From contig NZ_CAMZOF010000014.1 in assembly GCF_947331435.1 (NCBI RefSeq), positions 62,001 to 126,000 of the forward strand: DNA of 64,000 nt, written 5' to 3'. This DNA comes from Pelagibius sp. Alg239-R121 (GTDB taxonomy: Bacteria; Pseudomonadota; Alphaproteobacteria; Kiloniellales; Kiloniellaceae). The notes beneath the pieces are model-generated. The model had not been told where the DNA came from. It searched no databases and was given only the letters and a program-made list of their open reading frames with translations. Both the position numbers and the translations under genes were made by a program. Numbering within the stretch: position 1 is the stretch's first letter; each line of letters begins with the position of its first letter. Shown here piece by piece: positions 43,103-53,107 of the stretch.

Positions 43103-44008
43103 ATGAACGAGCTTAGTTGGACCGAAGAGCAGCATACCATTGTTAGAGATCTCATCGCCGAGGAAACCGAGAGAGCTCGGCTAAGCCACATGTTTATTCC
43201 CGAGCATAGACTTGAGGAAATATCGCGGAGTGTACCTGCCGACGAATTCGATTCCATCGCAAACACAGTCGACGACGTTAAAACTATCCCGCTCGTGGAA
43301 GTCGCCGCGCTTGTGAACCTTACTAAGCTTCAAGTCGAAGACTCAGATCTTTCTGCGGCGTTGTTGCTCATTCGTCGTGCAGCGAACCGATTGGCTCGCG
43401 CACATGATGCAGTCGTCTTTGTTGGACAGCCCGGCGCGGATCAATTGCCTCCGACGGCACCTCAACCGCCGCCAAAAAAAGTCGTGAGTGCAATCGGAGG
43501 TTCTCAGAACGATGGAGTATCTGTCTCAACAAACACCGTAGATATCGGGCCAGCAACAAGTAGTGCAGTCACAAAGACTAAATCGACAAGCAGCAAAAGT
43601 GGTGGATCATCAACGGAGGGTTCTTACGGAGAGGCACTTGTGGCAGGCGTGGCTGAGGCCTTAGTAAAGCTCGAAGGAAAAGGGTACATCGGCTCATATG
43701 TTCTCATTCTCGGCCATGAACTATTCATCTATGCGCATACACCGTCTGTCGGATCCCTTGTGCTTCCCAAGGATCGTCTAGAGGGCTTGCTCGGTGGAGG
43801 CCCAATACACCGCTCCAGCGTCATAAACACCAAGGAAGGGTTCTTACTCTCCCTCGGTGGAGAGCCAATGGATCAGGCGGTAGCCGTAGCTCCAAAGTTT
43901 GAGTTTCTCCGGATTGGCGATAATGAGGTACGCGAATGCCGTGTGTTCGAGCGATTTGCACTTCGCCTCAAGGAGAAGGACAGCGTTGTTAAGCTAGTCC
44001 TAAAGTGA
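43103..44008 (+). CDS. encapsulin-like HK97-fold shell protein
   Basis: A 301-residue protein with family 1 encapsulin (linocin_M18-like) features. Residues 1-35 match the N-terminal helix (LSWTEEQ... EETERARL). Residues 60-113 match the IPLVEVAALVNLTKLQVED strand-helix block and the AxxxAxxxDxxVFxG segment. Residues about 185-301 match the C-terminal shell domain: EGKGYIGSYVLILG, LLGGGPIHRSS, GFLLSLGGEP and a closing FALRLKEKDSVVKLVLK strand. A low-complexity Pro/Ser/Thr/Lys insert at about 115-180 is unusual and makes it longer than the typical 265-290. No cargo gene of the known types (peroxidase, ferritin-like) is adjacent; the only partner is tcA, 9 nt downstream. It would self-assemble into an icosahedral shell or possibly a different array. 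Confidence 0.8.
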   Translation: MNELSWTEEQHTIVRDLIAEETERARLSHMFIPEHRLEEISRSVPADEFDSIANTVDDVKTIPLVEVAALVNLTKLQVEDSDLSAALLLIRRAANRLARAHDAVVFVGQPGADQLPPTAPQPPPKKVVSAIGGSQNDGVSVSTNTVDIGPATSSAVTKTKSTSSKSGGSSTEGSYGEALVAGVAEALVKLEGKGYIGSYVLILGHELFIYAHTPSVGSLVLPKDRLEGLLGGGPIHRSSVINTKEGFLLSLGGEPMDQAVAVAPKFEFLRIGDNEVRECRVFERFALRLKEKDSVVKLVLK

Positions 44009-44017
44009 GGGCAGCGT

Positions 44018-47000
44018 ATGCCAACCCTAGAGTGCGATGACTTCCGCATATGGTTCGGTACCGAAGATGCGCCTGCTCCCTCAGGAGCCATTCCACACGG
44101 AAGCAAAATTGCGGCTCGTGTCGGTGTTTCGCCAGATGCTCCAGAGCTAACGATAAGATTCCAATATCGCCGCCAAAGCGGCACGTGGATGACGTTGTCG
44201 ACGAAGCCATTACCTAGGGACAATAACAAATCCCCTCGGTACTACGAGACTTTCTTCCCTGACCTAGCACCCGGAGCTATTATAGAATATACGGTTCAGT
44301 GTAGGCGAAGGGGTAAGATCGTCGAAACAGGCGACGCGAAAACACTGATGTTTGAGGTCGAGTCAGTTACGTCGACGGGAGGACGCGGAAAGCACAATTC
44401 TTTCCGGCCTACAACTGGAAGAGAGAGCAAATCCGCTACCGCTACGATCGTAAGGGGCGTTGCTTCGTTATCTTCCAGAAACACACCGGCTGCTTCCTTA
44501 TCTGGAACAACATACAAAGCCGCACGACTAGTAGGTTTCAAGAAGGACGTCGCATCCCAAATTGCCGTTAAAGCTCCAGACATCTCTCAACTTGATAGTG
44601 AAGCTACTCGGCAGCTCGTCGATGAAGGGACGCTTGACGCGGTTGACGCCGGAAGGCTCGCCATCGCTTCCGTAGTCGTTGAAATGACCGGCGGTGATGA
44701 AAGCGCCGCCGGAAAAGTTTTGACGGCTCTTGAAAACCGTGGCGTTACAAAACCTCAAGACCTTGCGGGCGTGAACAGTGAGGAGATGACTGACACTCTC
44801 GAAAGCGCGGGGGTAGGCAGTCGCGAAGAGGCTGCGGTTCAGGCGGCGAACTTGCGCACTGCTGTGAGCACGGCATTCCCGAGTGAGATACTCTCACCGT
44901 CCCGTGCTCCACTTCCCGCCGCTACGGTTCGACGAGGAAAACAACGGGTTTCCGTCAAACCCGAGACAATCGACAAAGCGTGGAAGAACAACGCCGATCT
45001 TGACCTGTTGCGACTGGACATCTCCAAGGACTCGTCTGATAGACAGAAGCTTAACCTATCGGGCCTTGGAGCAGCAGAGCGCAAGGCATTTATCCGCGAC
45101 ATTCAAGTTCGCAAGGGAGCTGTTAGGGCGACGCAAAACGCAGACATTGCCGAGAAGCTTCTCAATAAGGGCATCACTTCACCCGGCACAGTCTCGCCGG
45201 CCCGGCTGGCGAAAGAGACTGGGATCTCGCTCGCTCGCGCCGTGAATACCCACAAGCGTGATATTCAGCATTTTGGGAGGCTTTCCCACGGACTGTTCAC
45301 CCTTCTGGACGCGCACAGCGGTGGCCTACAAGATACTGCGGTTGGCAACTTGCGTCAGGCTAAGGTCGTTAATTTCGTTCGGCGCACTGAGACGAACGAA
45401 ACCTTTGACGGTCTTGACAACATAGAGGAGCTTTTCGGGGACCAAGACTCATGCGACTGCAAGCACTGTAACTCGATCCTTGGTCCAACTGCCTACTTCG
45501 TCGACCTAATGCACTTCCTGCACACACATGTGCTCGACGATGACGTTGCAGAGGGCGACGCTCCATTCCAGGGAAAACAAAACCATCAGTTACATCTCAA
45601 GACCAGGCGGCCAGACCTATGGGTGTTGCCGCTCACCTGCAAAAACACGCATACGGAAGTCCCGCAGCTTCAGATCACGAACGAGATCTTCGAGAACTTT
45701 TTAGCCGAGAAACGCGGCACCATAGTGACGCCTGACCGCAAGGACGTTCTAGACACAGTCTACGGAAGCGTTCTGCCAGGAGGTAGAAATTCCATGCTCC
45801 AGCCTTTCCATTTGCCTATGGAAGAGCTCGAGATTTACCTTACCCATTTCAAGCTTCGGCGTAACGACATCGCGGAACTCCTAGACGAACCCGAAGATGA
45901 CCAGCTCCGTGCTGTGCTGGGTATCTCCAAGGTCCACGCTTCCTTAATTACGATCCCAGATGCCGCGGCCGTTAACGTTCACAACAAGCTTGGCTTGAGT
46001 ATACCCGCGGACGGAATCCTATCGGTAAAGAAGCTGCTGCACGCAACACAACTTCCCCGGCAAGAGTTGGGAGAGCTCCTTCAATCTAGGTTCGTTGGCG
46101 GTGCGCAGCCAATGGCAATCACAGCCGAGAAGAAATCGGCCGAAAGTGTTCAATTCGACATCGAACGCGTTCATGATATCACGCATGGCCACCTTGATCG
46201 CATCCACCGTTTCCTGAGATTAAAACGATTTCTCTCGTGGCTACCTAAAGAATTAGATGGCTTCATTGACTCTGCTGGCGGCAATCTCGATAGCGCAACA
46301 TTGGCGGATGCCGGACGTGCTGCTTTCCTGAAGGGCCGGTTCAAGGCGAGCCCATATGAACTGTGCGCGTTCGCAGGAGACCTGCCGCAGTTCTCAATTG
46401 AGCGCAAGAAAAACCCAGGTGACGAAGAGCGCACTCCGTTCGATATGCTGTTCAACGTGCCAGACCTAATGCGGGAGGATGGGAGCTACCCCAACGCCTC
46501 GATTCGTTACAGTGAAGGCGAGACATCAAGTGCAGCGCAGGAGCGCTCGATGCGACTGCGTGCCGGACTTCGCATTGACAAGAGCGACCTTGCGGCCCTG
46601 ATCGAAGGGCTCGCAGACGCGTTTGAAGAAGGAGCTGAACCCAATGTTACTTCAGCGCATATGCACTTTTTCGGTCTTCGACTCCGCACATCTCCGCGAC
46701 CCACCCTGCCAACCATAGTTCCGCCGAAAATCGCGCGTCCACTAGCGGTAATCGGCGATAGTGTTGGCTCGTTCCCCTTGGATGGACATAATCTTTCGCT
46801 GCTCTTCCGCCATGCGGTGCTTGCCCGTTGGCTGAAGCTTAGCATCGTCGACCTACTGACTTTGATTCGGCTTGCGCCTGATGTAGGCAACTACGTTAAA
46901 AATCTGCGAGATGTGCTCGCCGTTGTTCGGTTCTATGACTGGTGGAGGAGCACTCGCCTGTCACTCCAAGATCTCTCGCTGCTCCTCGCTCCGGTCGACG

Positions 47001-50000
47001 CGTTGCAGGAACAAGTGGAAGACCTTTGGGAGGCGCTGCAGGCATGGTTGCTCGAACAAGACCAAGTCCTGCTTACGAGCAATTTCCTTACACAGATTGA
47101 GGGAGTGAGTGAAGAGCTGTCGCGCGAGATTGTTGCCTTCAACACTGGCAAGATATTCGAACTAGATGGTGACCTATTGCGCGTAGCCGCATCATCGGAT
47201 GTAAAAGACCTCGACTTGACTCCTGCTGAGGAGCAGGAGGTAGATGTTGAGGCTATCAAGCAACATGTTCGCGGGTACCTCTCCGACGAACGACTTCCTC
47301 GCGCCCTAACTGAAGCCCTCGGAATGGATATTGAGTTGGCTCGAGCCGTCGTAGCGGCTGCATTAGCAGGTGATGATGATCCCTCACCAAGTGCCTTCCT
47401 AAAGGGGGGCGCATTGCAAGAAACCTTGAGGCCCGCTTTAGTTGCTATCTTGCGATTGCATCGCGTCGGGTTGGCTGCACGGCTCGTACCATTAACCCTC
47501 ACCTTTTTCGCCGAGAACCAGGGTGCCTTTGGTGTCAATAATTGGATTGAGCCAAACCCCAAAGCGTTGAGGCGGATTGTTGCCACCCAGACCCTCCTCA
47601 AGAAGAATTTCCGTGACGATCCGGCGCCTGCTCTTGCGCAGATCAAGCGAGTACTGGAAAGAAAAGAAGTACTGATAGAAGTTGCTGTTGCGATCTTCGG
47701 GATTGAGTCCTCCACTGCGTGTGATCTGGTTCGCACCTTGCGCATCCCAGAGAACGTCATCGACGCGCTCCTGAGGATAGAGAGATATAGCGAGACCATA
47801 GACAAACTGAGCATCGACGCCACCGCGCTTTCGGGTATCGTTGATGAAGATTATGTCCGGGCTGGTATGGCATCGACCGCTGTAGTTGCCGGCTTCCGTG
47901 CAAAGTACGCGGAAGAGGCTGCCTTTTACGAAAAAGTCGAACCCTTCCAGGAGCGCGTGCTTGAGAAGAAACGCGATGCCCTCATCGACTACCTACTGCG
48001 CGGTCCGGATGCGGAATTCCCTGATGCCCGCGAAATGTACAAGTACTTCCTTATCGATGGGGAAGTCGATGGCTGCTTCCGCACGTCGCGGGTTGTTGCC
48101 GCAAACTCCAGCCTGCAGCTTTACGTTCACCGGATTCGGATGAACTTAGAGAAGGAGCCGAACGGAGGGCTTCATGTTCCTCCATCTCTCATTCCCGACG
48201 AGGAGTGGGAGTGGCGGCAACATTATCGTGTCTGGGAAGCCAATCGAAAGATCTTTCTATGGCCGGAGAACTATCTTGATCCCACAATTCGAGACGACAA
48301 GACGCCGCTGTTCGAAGAGCTCGAATCCGAGCTGTTGCAGCAAGAGATCACCGAGCAGACGGTGGTCGATGCGTACTCGAATTACCTCAAAGGTCTCGAG
48401 GAGCTAGCGAATCTGCGATACGCGGGTGCCTATCACCACTACATCGAGGATGAGGATTCTGCGGAAGTCACCGATATCATCTATCTGTTCGGTGCCACTG
48501 GCGGAGAAGCGCCCACTCACTACTGGCGCGAGATCCGAAACCTGGCGCGGAGCCAAGAGGACGAACTCGTGTCGCCGGAGTATGGGCCTTGGCGCAAGGT
48601 CGAGACCCGCATCTCCACCCGCCACGTCAGTCCAATCGTCTACGACGGGCAGTTGCACGTTTTCTGGAACGAAATCACAACAACCTCTCAAAATGCGGTC
48701 AACGATGGTAAATCGCGTTTCATCGGGTACGCTCACCGCTTCGCGTTGCAGTTCAGTTCTCTCCTCTTGGGCGGGCAATGGACACCGCCCGGAAGTATTT
48801 CACTCACGGGTGCCGCTCCAACTTTTGAGGAGTCCAACAGCTCCGTTGATGACCCGCTCGCGGAGAAGTCGGAGATAGGTGACTTCTACGAAGCCATTTT
48901 CGCTAAGTTCTTTCCTTGGTTTGGAATCTATCGCGACTCAAACATCGATCTCGATGAGGCAAAGAGGAATATCCTGGTGCCTCGCTGGGGCATCGACATC
49001 CACACCAAAGCACGTGAGGGCTACACAGTTGGTAACTTCATGTGGGAACGGCCCTATCTCTCGGCTGATCCATCTTATGGTCACCGACTCTTGGTGAACT
49101 GCGCAGGCCTGATGGTCCGCGGTGCCGTGGATTTGTTCGATCGGCTGGTACTTCGCACCGACGATACACTTCATAAGACGTCTCCCGTCGTCGAGAGCCA
49201 ACTCCTTGCGTACCGGAGGAACTTAATTAGCTGGGCGGGTATTTGGTCTGGTGGTTTGAGGCTTGTCGGTGGATTACCTGATTTCACGCTTTTGCGCCGA
49301 GACAATAACTCACTATCACAGGAGACGTGGTCAGCGTGCCCCTTCGATTACACAGTCGCCGCAACACTCGCACTCAATGCGCGGAATCTTGAAGTCTTTA
49401 AGCGGCATTGGGGTGGAGAGCCAGGGTGGTCATCTACAGACAACAAGGTGGCAAATGTTACTGCCGATGCCGGCGTGTGGGCCGTAGCCGGCACCCCTGG
49501 CGAAACGGTCATTGAAACCGAGGACGAGCTTTTCCTTCTACAACCGAGTGCCATTGTGGCCGACCACTACGTGCTGCACCGGCTGGGAACGACTCTTATT
49601 CGAGACGTCGCTCGCAAGCTGTTCACAGATGGTGTCGATGGGCTGTTGGCGACTGCTCACCAGCTTGGACTGTCAGAACAGAACCCCGAGGTTACCGGTC
49701 CACGCACGCACGATCAAACGATTCGAAATCCGATCGCGAACGACGCCTCATACGGCATCTACTACCAAGAAATCTTCCAGCATATCCCCCTGCTGATTGC
49801 ACATCATCTCAACGCACAGGGCAAGTTCGAGCACGCTCAACGCTGGTATCACTACGTGTTCGATCCGACCTCTCCGGAACCTCCGACCGACACGGACGCC
49901 CCCGAGACGGATCGAAATTGGAAATATCGTCAGTTTCGCGGACAAGAACAGACCAAACTGCGTGACGTTCTCTCCGACACGGCTGCGATTCAGAAGTATC

Positions 50001-53000
50001 GCGAGGACCCATTCAATGCGCATGCAATTGCGCGACTACGAGTGAGCGCCTACCAGAAAGCCGTGGTCATGCGCTACATAGACAACCTATTGGACTGGGC
50101 CGACGTGCGATTTAGGCATTTCCAGATGGAGACAGTGAACGAAGCGATGATGCTATACGTGACGGCGGCCGAGGTATTGGGGCCTCGTCCCGTCCAGCTC
50201 GGCGATTGTGGTGAGCTAAGCGACAGTGCTCGGACCTACGACAATCTGAAAGAATCAATAAACAAAAATGGGGAACTACTTCTAGAAGTAGAAGAGCTGA
50301 TACCTCGGCCGACTCCAGCGGTCCCAGCACCAGTTGGCCCAGCACCAGTTGGCCCAGCGTTGATCAAGCCAGTCTTTGGGTTGAAGGGCTTATTAGCGTT
50401 TCCTCTCAGTAAAGCAACAATAGCAGTTAACTCGACAGGGCCGTCGGTCACAGTTGGAGGCAAATCCGCCGTTGCTGTAGCGATGGAGACGCCAATCGCG
50501 TCGATGACCGAGACCGACCCGATCGGGGCAAAGACAGGCGTCGCGAAGCCAGCATCTACCTCCACCTCGATGGCTATAGGGGCGACGTCGCTGCCTATGA
50601 TGATGACGATTGCCAAACTGGACGCAGGTAAAGGCGCCGAACAACCCGGTGCAGGCAGGATCACGGCTGCAATGAAGGGCGCAAACGCAGCTAAGGCGTC
50701 AAAGGGGAAGACGGGGTTTCTCATCGCGGAAGAGGCGTTTGGGAAAGCGGGGACAGTCGAGTCAAGCGACCCTCCTGACACAAGCGGCACACTGACCCAG
50801 GGCATAGGAAAGGCTACCAATCTTGGCACCGCGACTGCAGTAGGCGGGCTGTTGACGGGCGCCGTGCCTTTTGTGAAAGCCGCACTTGCCCAACCTCGCA
50901 CCGAAGCGCTAGTCAAATCGTTTGCGCTGCGACAGCAGTACCAGTTCCTTGGTGGCCGCTGGAAGATCAACGGCGGGCACCGCATTCCATCAACCTTGGG
51001 AGATCGTTTTGGAAGAGCCGTCGTCCGCCAAATAAGTGCGGCATTCTGTATCCCCCGGAATGAGGTCCTTGAAGATTACTGGTTCCGGGTCGAAGACCGG
51101 ATCCAGAAGATCCGATCCTGCCGGGATATCACAGGTCGCAAACGCAAACTCTCGCTTTTCGCACCACCGATTGATCCAAACCTGCTTGCTCGCGCGCGTG
51201 CTGCCGGGATCGCGTTAGACGATGCTCTGGGCGCATTCGAAGGAACGGTTCCTCAGTATCGGTTCCCTCACCTGCTTCAGAAGGCAAAGGAGTTCAACGG
51301 AACAGTACGGTCTTTTGGAGCTGAATTGCAGTCAGCGCTTGAGCGTAAGGATGTCGGAGAACTCGTCCGACTGCAAACTACGCAGCAGCAGCAAATCCTT
51401 GCTCTAACCACCAAGGCCAAGGAATGGGAACTGGAAAGCGCCCGGGCAAACGTTGATGTAACTGAGCGGCGCAAAACTGCTATAGAAAATCGGCAAGCTC
51501 ACTATTCCGATTTACTGGAGGCTGGCCTCAACAAATGGGAGCACATGGATCGGATAAGCACACATGTGTCTTCGACAATCTTGGGCAGTGCCGCAACACT
51601 GAATATGATTTCGGCGGTCTTGGGCATGGCTCCTCAAATTGGCTCTCCATTTGCCATGAAATACGGTGGCGTCGAACTCAAGGAGGGACCCGGGCGGGTC
51701 GCTCAAGCGTTGGCCTATTTGGCTGACCTCGCGCAGATCGTGGCTACGTCTGCGCGATTAGAGGGCGGTACCAAACGACGAAAGGAGGACTGGCAGTTCC
51801 AGCGCGATCAATCGAAGGATGAAGCAAGCCAAATCGAGAAGCAAATCGAAGTGGCTGAGATCGCCCGAGATTTGGCAGAACATGCGATCAAGTTCCACGA
51901 GAAGAACATCGAGCACAATGAGGAATTGCTCGATTACCACGAGGACAAGTTCAGCAGTCTTGGACTCTATACCTGGTTAGCGTCGCAACTCCAGCGAACT
52001 TACGGAGAAGCCTACAACATGGCCTACCGGATGGCTCGCTACGCCGAACAGGCATACCGGTTCGAGCGAGAGGACTACACGAGCGAGCTACTATCCGGTC
52101 AGTATTGGGAGGCCCCGCGCGCGGGTTTCCTTGCCGGCAACCGTATGACGTTAGATCTCCAACACCTTGAACAGCGCTACATCGAAACAGACCATCCCAA
52201 ACGTGAACTCACGGATCATTTTTTCTCTTTGCGGCAGTGGGACCCCATGGCCTTGGTTGAGCTGCGGCAGAAAGGCGAGTGCACATTCAAGGTGCCCGAG
52301 CTCTTTTTCGACCTTGCATCTCCGGGTGACTACCGGCGGCGGCTCCGTTCCGTTCGCGTGACGATTCCAGCCGTAGCCGGTCCGTATATCAATGTGATGG
52401 CCTCGTTGTCGCTATATGGCAGTCAGATGCGGTACGAGCCGAGCCTCGACCTGCAGGATGCTCCGCGTCCTCGTGTAGACTCGATCACTACTAGTAGTGC
52501 CCGCAACGACGCGGGCGCGTTCGAGCTCAACTTCCGAGGCGAGAAGTACATGCCGTACGAGGGCGCAGGAGCAGTGAGCGAGTGGTCGCTCAGCCTACCC
52601 ACAACCGTTAGAATGTTCGACTACCGCACCATCGGCGATGTGGTGCTGCACCTCGACTACACAGCCTCGTTTGATGGTCTCCACCGCGACGTCGTCCAGG
52701 GCGTGACGACCGGCATCGTCGCGTCGGCGCAGGAACGGCTGGCGAGCGACGGGATGGTGCGCGCTTTCAACCTGAAGGAAGAGTTCCCCGCCGAGTATCA
52801 GCGTCTCGTTGCCGGAGAGATGGCTGAGATTGAAATTACAGCTGACCATCTGCCGTTCTTCCTGCGCTTGGCGAGCGTGAGCGAGGCTACACTGGTCTTC
52901 ACTTCTATACCCGAGGACGAACCAACGATCAGCGAGGTCGAGCTTGACGGCAGCTCTCTTGGTGCACCGACTGCTGATGAAGAGGTCGACGGTTTAAGCG

Positions 53001-53107
53001 TGGAACTTCCTATCCGCGGAGAGGCACCTTGGAAGCATTTGATCCGTGTACAGGGACTTTTAGGAGGTACCGGTTGTTATCTTGTGTTTGCGCTCAGCAA
53101 TGCATAA
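44018..53107 (+). CDS. Tc toxin subunit A (TcdA-like) with N-terminal extension
   Basis: A 3029-residue TcA protein, which forms the pentameric pore and receptor-binding syringe of ABC toxins. The VRP1/SpvA-like signature (CDCKHCNSILGPTAYFVDLMHFL) begins near residue 477, so there are about 400 residues in front of it not present in classic TcdA: an Ig-like beta domain (1-115), a Ser/Ala-rich linker and a helical segment (190-300). Neuraminidase-like and receptor-binding regions follow (about 1480-1900). A Pro/Ala/Gly-rich low-complexity linker lies at about 2095-2270, followed by the helical pore-forming region (coiled coil at about 2470-2680) and the C-terminal TcB-binding beta domain. GAGGGCAG precedes the ATG. 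It is coupled to the encapsulin gene. Confidence 0.9.
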   Translation: MPTLECDDFRIWFGTEDAPAPSGAIPHGSKIAARVGVSPDAPELTIRFQYRRQSGTWMTLSTKPLPRDNNKSPRYYETFFPDLAPGAIIEYTVQCRRRGKIVETGDAKTLMFEVESVTSTGGRGKHNSFRPTTGRESKSATATIVRGVASLSSRNTPAASLSGTTYKAARLVGFKKDVASQIAVKAPDISQLDSEATRQLVDEGTLDAVDAGRLAIASVVVEMTGGDESAAGKVLTALENRGVTKPQDLAGVNSEEMTDTLESAGVGSREEAAVQAANLRTAVSTAFPSEILSPSRAPLPAATVRRGKQRVSVKPETIDKAWKNNADLDLLRLDISKDSSDRQKLNLSGLGAAERKAFIRDIQVRKGAVRATQNADIAEKLLNKGITSPGTVSPARLAKETGISLARAVNTHKRDIQHFGRLSHGLFTLLDAHSGGLQDTAVGNLRQAKVVNFVRRTETNETFDGLDNIEELFGDQDSCDCKHCNSILGPTAYFVDLMHFLHTHVLDDDVAEGDAPFQGKQNHQLHLKTRRPDLWVLPLTCKNTHTEVPQLQITNEIFENFLAEKRGTIVTPDRKDVLDTVYGSVLPGGRNSMLQPFHLPMEELEIYLTHFKLRRNDIAELLDEPEDDQLRAVLGISKVHASLITIPDAAAVNVHNKLGLSIPADGILSVKKLLHATQLPRQELGELLQSRFVGGAQPMAITAEKKSAESVQFDIERVHDITHGHLDRIHRFLRLKRFLSWLPKELDGFIDSAGGNLDSATLADAGRAAFLKGRFKASPYELCAFAGDLPQFSIERKKNPGDEERTPFDMLFNVPDLMREDGSYPNASIRYSEGETSSAAQERSMRLRAGLRIDKSDLAALIEGLADAFEEGAEPNVTSAHMHFFGLRLRTSPRPTLPTIVPPKIARPLAVIGDSVGSFPLDGHNLSLLFRHAVLARWLKLSIVDLLTLIRLAPDVGNYVKNLRDVLAVVRFYDWWRSTRLSLQDLSLLLAPVDALQEQVEDLWEALQAWLLEQDQVLLTSNFLTQIEGVSEELSREIVAFNTGKIFELDGDLLRVAASSDVKDLDLTPAEEQEVDVEAIKQHVRGYLSDERLPRALTEALGMDIELARAVVAAALAGDDDPSPSAFLKGGALQETLRPALVAILRLHRVGLAARLVPLTLTFFAENQGAFGVNNWIEPNPKALRRIVATQTLLKKNFRDDPAPALAQIKRVLERKEVLIEVAVAIFGIESSTACDLVRTLRIPENVIDALLRIERYSETIDKLSIDATALSGIVDEDYVRAGMASTAVVAGFRAKYAEEAAFYEKVEPFQERVLEKKRDALIDYLLRGPDAEFPDAREMYKYFLIDGEVDGCFRTSRVVAANSSLQLYVHRIRMNLEKEPNGGLHVPPSLIPDEEWEWRQHYRVWEANRKIFLWPENYLDPTIRDDKTPLFEELESELLQQEITEQTVVDAYSNYLKGLEELANLRYAGAYHHYIEDEDSAEVTDIIYLFGATGGEAPTHYWREIRNLARSQEDELVSPEYGPWRKVETRISTRHVSPIVYDGQLHVFWNEITTTSQNAVNDGKSRFIGYAHRFALQFSSLLLGGQWTPPGSISLTGAAPTFEESNSSVDDPLAEKSEIGDFYEAIFAKFFPWFGIYRDSNIDLDEAKRNILVPRWGIDIHTKAREGYTVGNFMWERPYLSADPSYGHRLLVNCAGLMVRGAVDLFDRLVLRTDDTLHKTSPVVESQLLAYRRNLISWAGIWSGGLRLVGGLPDFTLLRRDNNSLSQETWSACPFDYTVAATLALNARNLEVFKRHWGGEPGWSSTDNKVANVTADAGVWAVAGTPGETVIETEDELFLLQPSAIVADHYVLHRLGTTLIRDVARKLFTDGVDGLLATAHQLGLSEQNPEVTGPRTHDQTIRNPIANDASYGIYYQEIFQHIPLLIAHHLNAQGKFEHAQRWYHYVFDPTSPEPPTDTDAPETDRNWKYRQFRGQEQTKLRDVLSDTAAIQKYREDPFNAHAIARLRVSAYQKAVVMRYIDNLLDWADVRFRHFQMETVNEAMMLYVTAAEVLGPRPVQLGDCGELSDSARTYDNLKESINKNGELLLEVEELIPRPTPAVPAPVGPAPVGPALIKPVFGLKGLLAFPLSKATIAVNSTGPSVTVGGKSAVAVAMETPIASMTETDPIGAKTGVAKPASTSTSMAIGATSLPMMMTIAKLDAGKGAEQPGAGRITAAMKGANAAKASKGKTGFLIAEEAFGKAGTVESSDPPDTSGTLTQGIGKATNLGTATAVGGLLTGAVPFVKAALAQPRTEALVKSFALRQQYQFLGGRWKINGGHRIPSTLGDRFGRAVVRQISAAFCIPRNEVLEDYWFRVEDRIQKIRSCRDITGRKRKLSLFAPPIDPNLLARARAAGIALDDALGAFEGTVPQYRFPHLLQKAKEFNGTVRSFGAELQSALERKDVGELVRLQTTQQQQILALTTKAKEWELESARANVDVTERRKTAIENRQAHYSDLLEAGLNKWEHMDRISTHVSSTILGSAATLNMISAVLGMAPQIGSPFAMKYGGVELKEGPGRVAQALAYLADLAQIVATSARLEGGTKRRKEDWQFQRDQSKDEASQIEKQIEVAEIARDLAEHAIKFHEKNIEHNEELLDYHEDKFSSLGLYTWLASQLQRTYGEAYNMAYRMARYAEQAYRFEREDYTSELLSGQYWEAPRAGFLAGNRMTLDLQHLEQRYIETDHPKRELTDHFFSLRQWDPMALVELRQKGECTFKVPELFFDLASPGDYRRRLRSVRVTIPAVAGPYINVMASLSLYGSQMRYEPSLDLQDAPRPRVDSITTSSARNDAGAFELNFRGEKYMPYEGAGAVSEWSLSLPTTVRMFDYRTIGDVVLHLDYTASFDGLHRDVVQGVTTGIVASAQERLASDGMVRAFNLKEEFPAEYQRLVAGEMAEIEITADHLPFFLRLASVSEATLVFTSIPEDEPTISEVELDGSSLGAPTADEEVDGLSVELPIRGEAPWKHLIRVQGLLGGTGCYLVFALSNA

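Noticed and set aside
43103-44008. Phage major capsid protein
   Set aside because: No portal, terminase, protease or tail genes nearby, and the sequence follows encapsulins rather than phage capsids.
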